A stretch of 64,000 nt of DNA, taken from contig LXYP01000028.1 of assembly GCA_001650955.1 (NCBI GenBank), forward strand, positions 82,162 to 146,161, in the 5' to 3' direction. Position numbers and translations under genes: made by a program. The stretch is from Sphingomonadales bacterium EhC05. Its GTDB lineage: Bacteria; Pseudomonadota; Alphaproteobacteria; Sphingomonadales; Sphingomonadaceae. Below are positions 59,577 through 64,000 of this stretch, piece by piece. Position 1 is the first letter of the stretch, and every line of letters begins with the position of its first letter. The notes below the pieces were generated by a model. The model ran no database searches and had not been told where the DNA came from. It was given only the letters and a program-made list of their open reading frames with translations.

Positions 59577-60170
59577 ATGGGATGGCTATTCATGAATTCA
59601 CTGGGATACCACAAAACGCCAAAAGCCTATCTTGAAGATCAATTCACATTCGAGAACGATGCGGGCAAGAGCGAAATACTGGCCTCTGCAATGATCAAGA
59701 TGCGCACCTGGTATGCCGCGTGCCGCCAATATAATAACGACACCGGCCAGACCACTGTGTTCGCGCTGGTATGCTTGGTCAAATATAATAAGCGCGCCAG
59801 CGACGGGATGGTTTTCGGTTACAAGGATATGAGCGAAACCATGGGACCAAACGAATCCGAATGCCCCGCAAGGATACTTGACATGCTCGGCCCCACGACC
59901 AGCGAATATGCCCTGCAGTGGCGCGCCCGCTGCAGGGCGGTCGCAACCCGAAAGCAACGGCCCCCACCCAAGGACGGCGACATGATCGTCTTTGCCCAAA
60001 CGATCAAATTTACCGATGGAAGCGAAGGGCGGCGTTTCCTTGTTTCCCGGCAGGGACGCAGGACGATCTTCCTCAATCCAGCGGCGGGAACACGCTACCG
60101 GATTTCCCGCTGGAAGGAGCCGAACTGGACCACCATAACAAAGATTGATGTCAAGCTGCCAGCAGCTTAA
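59577..60170 (+). CDS. DUF6927-like hypothetical protein
   Basis: A 197-residue protein starting MGWLFMNSLGYHKTPKAYLE. A middle part, VFGYKDMSETMGPNESECP then ARILDMLGPT, is a pattern I associate with DUF6927 proteins on alphaproteobacterial plasmids. The C-terminal part is basic. Function unknown; GGAG precedes the ATG. Confidence 0.6.
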   Translation: MGWLFMNSLGYHKTPKAYLEDQFTFENDAGKSEILASAMIKMRTWYAACRQYNNDTGQTTVFALVCLVKYNKRASDGMVFGYKDMSETMGPNESECPARILDMLGPTTSEYALQWRARCRAVATRKQRPPPKDGDMIVFAQTIKFTDGSEGRRFLVSRQGRRTIFLNPAAGTRYRISRWKEPNWTTITKIDVKLPAA

Positions 60171-60178
60171 GCAAGGCC

Positions 60179-61438
60179 ATGTGGTTGGTCCCCAGAGGCG
60201 CGAAAAACGCAAAAGGCAAAGAGCCGATCGCACCGGCCCTTAGTGACACATTGCGCATCTGGTACACCGGGCGGGGCGATCACCGCGATGAAGAAGCAGC
60301 GCTGATGCTTGTGCGCCATGCCCGCAAAAACGGGCAATGGATCGCCTGCGACTGTCAGGGCGAGCTTGCCACACCGATGCTCTCGCCCGCCTTGCTCACC
60401 GGGGCCGACACCTATTATCTCAGGCGGCTGACAGCGCGAAGCAGGCCTGAACATGGAATCAAATGTCCATTTTTCTGGGAACAGGCTTTCACCACTATTA
60501 CCAGCCAGAAACGTCCCGCGCGCAACCAGCCTGAAGGCTATTTTTCCGTGCTGCGTCCACCCGCGCTTTCACTGGCGCAGCATCCCGAAGAGAAGCCGGA
60601 GCCGCGCGATGCAGCAAGCCACGGCGCTCCGCGTCTTGCAAAGCTGCTGTGGCGCCTGCTCGAACTGAGCGGGCGCACGATCATTGAAGCAAATGAACAG
60701 GACAAACGCGACATTTCGAGCGAATTTGCCGCTGTGCGCCAGCTCGCAGAACGATTGGAGGTTGCACCCGGCATACCGCTGAGCCGCATCCTCTTTACCC
60801 ATCCGCGCGATTGGGAATCGCGGCGCATATTCGCAGTGCTACGCGAACTGGCTAAAAGCTGGCCTAAAGGCCATGAACCGCAGGCTTATCTGCTCGTCTT
60901 TGCCCGCAAGGTTCACGAACACAGCATCGAAACCACAGATGGCACCATCGATCTCGCAACCCGCCTTCGCCACCCAGGCACGCGGGGAAAACCGATCAGC
61001 GGGCCCGACCTGACTTTGGTTGCTATCGGTGAGGATCCCGATGCGCGCGGTTACGGTGCGCTTCGGGCATGGGGACAGCCTGTCCACAACGGCCACCGCT
61101 TCATTCCGGTAGATCATGATTTCGACCGGGTCATCGTCGAAGCTTTGATCACCGCGCGTCACGTGCTCGCGCGGCAAGACATTGGCCTTACCGCCACAAA
61201 ACCCATGTTCGACTACATCACCCCTGACGGCCCGGTTCGTCCGCCCTGGCTCATCTCCTTGCAGCGGGGAAATAATAGCATTCCCGTGGTTTTTGAAACC
61301 AGCAGCGCAGACTATGAAGAACCGCGCCGGGCGCGGGCCTTGGGGTTCATCGGCGCTGTCCTTGAAATAGACCGCTCAACGCTACCCAACCTCTCGTCCG
61401 ATCTCGCTGAGATTGCACGGAGCATCCCTTCAGCCTAA
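60179..61438 (+). CDS. Hypothetical plasmid protein (419 residues)
   Basis: The N-terminal region has WIACDCQGELATPM near 60-73, LRRLTARSRPEHGIKCPFFWEQ near 88-109, a Cys/His arrangement (CDC...H..KC) that looks like a small zinc motif. The rest alternates helices and strands, with RPPWLISLQRGNNSIPVVFET near the end. It resembles plasmid proteins sometimes grouped near DUF1173, but I am not certain. It starts eight bases after the previous gene, so the two are likely one transcript. Confidence 0.6.
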   Translation: MWLVPRGAKNAKGKEPIAPALSDTLRIWYTGRGDHRDEEAALMLVRHARKNGQWIACDCQGELATPMLSPALLTGADTYYLRRLTARSRPEHGIKCPFFWEQAFTTITSQKRPARNQPEGYFSVLRPPALSLAQHPEEKPEPRDAASHGAPRLAKLLWRLLELSGRTIIEANEQDKRDISSEFAAVRQLAERLEVAPGIPLSRILFTHPRDWESRRIFAVLRELAKSWPKGHEPQAYLLVFARKVHEHSIETTDGTIDLATRLRHPGTRGKPISGPDLTLVAIGEDPDARGYGALRAWGQPVHNGHRFIPVDHDFDRVIVEALITARHVLARQDIGLTATKPMFDYITPDGPVRPPWLISLQRGNNSIPVVFETSSADYEEPRRARALGFIGAVLEIDRSTLPNLSSDLAEIARSIPSA

Positions 61439-62029
61439 CGGTGAAGGGGGTTTGGCCGGGCTCCAATTTTTGCGCTGGAAGAGGTCGCCGGCGCGTCGGT
61501 GAACGAAGGAGTGGCGGACAGAGAATGGTGATACCAAAAAATCATATGGCCTGCCGTTTGGCACGCACACCGTAATTTGCTGCTCCTGGACTCTGCCTGA
61601 CCAGTGACAATGGCTTGTCCTCACCCTCATCTGTGCGCATTTGAACAGCAGCTCGAAAAAGCGGCACATGGTGCTTGGCTTGCAATTGTTCGGTCCTTGC
61701 GCGAAAATTTTCCAGATGTCCTCGGGCGAGCCTGTATTCCTGCAGCGCATGAAAGATGGCGGCGCGCAGGGCGCGTCATCCCGTCCGCTGCACTATGACC
61801 GGGTTTCAATATCGTCCAAATGGTTCGAAACAACCCCTTCTTCCTCACCTGCCCATAGCCCCGAGCGGGGGGACGCCATGCAACCACAAAATTGGCCCCG
61901 TGTTGCTACGCTGCCCGCGCCAGACCATTTTTGCGGTGTCCCTCGGCAAGCCTCGGTGCAGACGCCCCCGCCCGGTTCTCATTCATGGGCAGGCAGAAGG
62001 AATTGTCCCAAGCCTTAAGGAGAAATGAT
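61439..62029. other. 590-base stretch without a convincing gene
   Basis: Overlapping frames are open on both strands but none has a good start or family match. The most protein-like is 61604-61798 (plus), containing EKAAHGAWLAIVRSLRENF, with no clear ribosome-binding site. A GC hairpin (CCCCGAGCGGGGG at 61858-61870) lies upstream of ssb. Confidence 0.4.
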
Positions 62030-62347
62030 ATGAACCACGTTATTTTATCAGGCCGGGTAGGGGAAACCCCATCGCAGCGCGCCGCCGTCACAAGTTTCAG
62101 TCTTGCCACAAGCATCAATAAACGCGCAGAAGGCAAGGCAGTTATCGGCGAAAACGGCCATCCCGAACAATATACTGAATGGCACCGCATCACCTGCTTC
62201 AACGGTCTGGCTGAAACCATCGCCAAACATGTCGAGAAGGGCAAGAAGCTCACTGTCATAGGACGTATTCACTATAGCCGATATGAGAAAGACGGCGTGA
62301 AGCACAGCGGCACTGAAATCATCGCCGAGCAAATCGAGTTCGGTTAA
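62030..62347 (+). CDS. ssb: Single-stranded DNA-binding protein
   Basis: A 105-residue OB-fold protein: MNHVILSGRVGETP, TSFSLATSI, TEWHRITCFNGLAETIAKHVEKGKKLTVIGRI, all SSB signatures. It lacks the long Gly-rich C-terminal tail of chromosomal SSB. It would coat single-stranded DNA after conjugation. AAGGAG lies eight bases before the ATG at 62030. Confidence 0.9.
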   Translation: MNHVILSGRVGETPSQRAAVTSFSLATSINKRAEGKAVIGENGHPEQYTEWHRITCFNGLAETIAKHVEKGKKLTVIGRIHYSRYEKDGVKHSGTEIIAEQIEFG

Positions 62348-62460
62348 ACCGATGCAGGGCCGGGCATTGAGTCCGGCCCTGGTTCTCGATAGTCAGAAAC
62401 TGAGCGATATTGGGAACTTCAACCAAGTTTGCACGTAGTCTCTTTTACGTAAGGAGCAAT

Positions 62461-62802
62461 TATGTTGTTAAAAAAATCAAGACGCCGGGTCTCTCCCATG
62501 TTTCCTATCTCGTCGGTTCAGGAGGAAAGGCTGCCGTCATTGGCCCCAGAAGAGACTGCGATATTTATCTGGAGATAGCGGGCACCGAAGGCTTGAAAAT
62601 CACCCATATCTTCGAGACCCATCGCAATGAAGATCTGGTATCCGGTGCGCCCATTCTTACCGGCATGACGGACGCACCGGTCTTCCATGGACCCAATGCT
62701 GCGGGAGACGTTGTTTATGCAGAAATCTCCGGCAACGGCGCCCGCTTTGAAATCGGGCAACTCATTCTTGAGGTCATCGAAACCCCGGCCCTACCGGCGT
62801 GA
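62461..62802 (+). pseudogene. MBL-fold hydrolase (persulfide-dioxygenase-like), broken at both ends
   Basis: The frame reads KKIKTPGLSHVSYLVGSGGK, then the metal-site segment ITHIFETHRNEDLVSGAPIL and GQLILEVIETP, typical of this MBL subfamily, then ends in four unrelated residues. The natural start is out of frame: the ATG at 62462 reads a different frame, consistent with loss of one base in the second codon. The C-terminal two-thirds is missing. It cannot be functional as it stands. Confidence 0.75.
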
Positions 62803-63145
62803 ACGCCGCTGATGCCGATTGCAGAACGAAGATCAACAGATAGGTTTGCCAGATCTGATCGACAAAAGGCAGCATGAATGCAACGCCCGCCCGCACTGCG
62901 TACATTGCAACCAGAAACGCTCGTCACGGTAACCGGTCTGCATAGGCGCCGACGACGGGAGCAACAAAAATATAAGCAACCATCTTGATAGCAAGCGCTG
63001 TACCGAGCACAGCGCCATCGTTACTGCCAGCAAGATCATAGGCTAGCAGACCCAGCGCGATGGGCGCTAGACTCGTTCCGATTAGCGCAATAATCTGGGC
63101 CGAGAGAAGGTTGCGGTAAACATTGTTGCGTAGGATTTCGAACAT
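62787..63145 (-). pseudogene. MFS transporter, N-terminal remnant with internal stop
   Basis: The minus-strand frame starts MFEILRNNVYRNLLSAQIIA, runs through two membrane helices and GAYADRLP, the MFS loop 2-3 region. It meets a TGA where RAFLVAMYAVRAGVAF continues in the same frame, so a CGA-to-TGA change is likely. The remnant ends near 62787, where the MBL remnant ends on the other strand. Confidence 0.7.
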
Positions 63146-63247
63146 TTGCTATGAGTTAGGTGGCGTTTTCATACGACCGCAAGTGAAAACGCGACACGCA
63201 CGCAAATATTCATTGTGATTCAGCAGGTCCATTGCTAACGCCCAGAT

Positions 63248-63616
63248 ATGTTCTCTCGATTTTCCTTGATGCTGATCGCTATCGCCCTCGTTTTCGGGAG
63301 CGTTCATGCTGGCCCAGGATTAGTTGAACATCATCACGAACACGATGGCGCAAGTCTAGCTGTTGATCATCATCAGGATAGCAATATATCTTCGGAACAA
63401 CAGGATATTGCACTTAGCAGTGATCGCAGTAACCAGAGCAACGGCAACGGCGTGGAGGGTGATACACACCAGCATTTTTCGCCTACAGCAGACCGGATAA
63501 GCGGCTCTAATGTTGACTCGATCTATTTTGATAGTCGCAGTTTGGTCTTTGCATCCAACCCCGCCTTTATGCAGTCGGTGACCAATAAACCGCCAATTGA
63601 CCCACCACTAGCCTGA
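63248..63616 (+). CDS. Histidine-rich secreted protein ahead of a CzcC-like gene
   Basis: A 122-residue exported protein: signal to about residue 21, then EHHHEHDG, DHHQD and HQHFS clusters that suit metal binding in the periplasm. Proteins of this type often lie at the head of czcCBA-type efflux operons. The C-terminus ends NKPPIDPPLA. No enzyme domain. Confidence 0.7.
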   Translation: MFSRFSLMLIAIALVFGSVHAGPGLVEHHHEHDGASLAVDHHQDSNISSEQQDIALSSDRSNQSNGNGVEGDTHQHFSPTADRISGSNVDSIYFDSRSLVFASNPAFMQSVTNKPPIDPPLA

Positions 63617-63681
63617 TCCAATAGCCGCAGCGCGCAGATTGCTTCGCGCCGCAATCGTTATGGATCAGGAGTTTACAAAAA

Positions 63682-63990
63682 ATGTTAAAATATTCACGTG
63701 CCGCCCTATTGGCGGGTGCGTTGCTTGTGACCGGTGCACCAACTCTTGCGCAGACCGTTTCACTTGATGAAGCCGTCGCAAAATCGCTTGAAGCAGCGCC
63801 GCTTTTGCGCGCAGACGAAGCGGCGATTGCAGCTGCGCGCGCTGGCAAAGCGCAAGCTGACGTTCGCCCCAATCCATCGGTTACCGTAGAAGCCGAGAAT
63901 TTTGTCGGCACCGGCCCCTATAGCATACTGCGTCAGGCGGAGGTCACTGCCACCTATAGGCCACCTCGAACAATGGCGAATTCGGGCTGA
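63682..63990 (+). CDS. CzcC-like outer-membrane efflux protein, N-terminus
   Basis: A signal peptide (ending LAQ near residue 24) is followed by VSLDEAVAKSLEAAPLLRADEAAIAAARAGKAQADVRPNPSVTVEAENF, the start of a TolC/CzcC-family repeat. The frame closes after 102 residues at 63990. The adjacent frame continues as GHLEQWRIRAEVAI, so a one-base shift near 63958 is possible. Only about 10 bases remain before the window ends, so this is unresolved. Confidence 0.65.
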   Translation: MLKYSRAALLAGALLVTGAPTLAQTVSLDEAVAKSLEAAPLLRADEAAIAAARAGKAQADVRPNPSVTVEAENFVGTGPYSILRQAEVTATYRPPRTMANSG

Positions 63991-64000
63991 AGTAGCGATT

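Noticed and set aside
61641..62018. 125-residue plus-strand frame before ssb
   Set aside because: Low-complexity Pro/Ser composition and no start signal; left as part of an unassigned gap.
1..64000. tRNA or rRNA genes
   Set aside because: No cloverleaf-like or rRNA-like sequence was noticed on either strand; a covariance-model scan would be needed to exclude them fully.

Overview
The window looks like most of the backbone of a conjugative plasmid from an alphaproteobacterium, most likely a sphingomonad (Sphingomonadales). This rests on protein-family content: an RPA-type replication initiator next to a ParA/ParB pair, a complete-looking F-type mating-pair-formation operon, and a block of plasmid genes (strawberry-notch methylase-helicase, ParB-like protein, ArdC, SSB) that often travel together in this group. 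I ran no database search; all family names are recognised by eye. The window opens inside one gene and closes inside a CzcC-like efflux gene, so it is a cut-out of a longer replicon.

Layout. (1) 1-8034: metal-handling island with two short CDF-type exporters, two isoprenylcysteine-methyltransferase-like membrane proteins, three MerR-family regulators sharing the same cysteine spacing, a MerT-like importer with a GDCCVxC protein, a multicopper oxidase and a cytochrome c/FTR1 iron permease. Four promoters carry the 19-bp spacer with central palindrome expected of MerR control. (2) 8055-20941: accessory cargo with a DUF2235 hydrolase, a graspetide-type RiPP cluster (precursor with three 23-residue-period repeats, ATP-grasp ligase, coupled membrane protein), an ietAS-like AAA ATPase/subtilase pair, two opposing IS481-type remnants, a trypsin-like protease, a ParDE-type toxin-antitoxin pair and a WGR protein. 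(3) 21176-43354: a minus-strand tra operon reading traA-L-E-K-B-dsbC-V-C-x-trbI-S26 peptidase-traW-x-x-x-traU-trbC-traN-x-traF-traH-traG-DUF2726-slt. Genes are packed with 1- to 11-nt overlaps. Relaxase (TraI) and coupling protein (TraD) are not in the window. (4) 43796-49711: an XRE regulator with its own promoter, parA, parB, a large nested inverted repeat, the replication initiator, an iteron origin, and a Xre-RES toxin-antitoxin pair. (5) 50004-62347: a plus-strand anti-restriction/establishment block (methylase-helicase, ParB-like protein, ArdC, several unknowns, SSB) with hairpins and G-rich leaders between the genes. (6) 62461-64000: two truncated genes joined tail to tail (MBL-fold hydrolase, MFS transporter), then the start of a CzcC-type metal efflux operon.

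How it fits together: replication and partition (parAB-rep-oriV) sit beside the regulator of the transfer operon. The tra genes build the pilus and channel. The plus-strand block resembles the anti-defence leading region of other conjugative plasmids. The toxin-antitoxin and ietAS pairs would stabilise the plasmid, and the metal genes are the visible cargo. The graspetide cluster, the TraG-peptidase fusion and the nested repeat in front of rep are the most interesting items.
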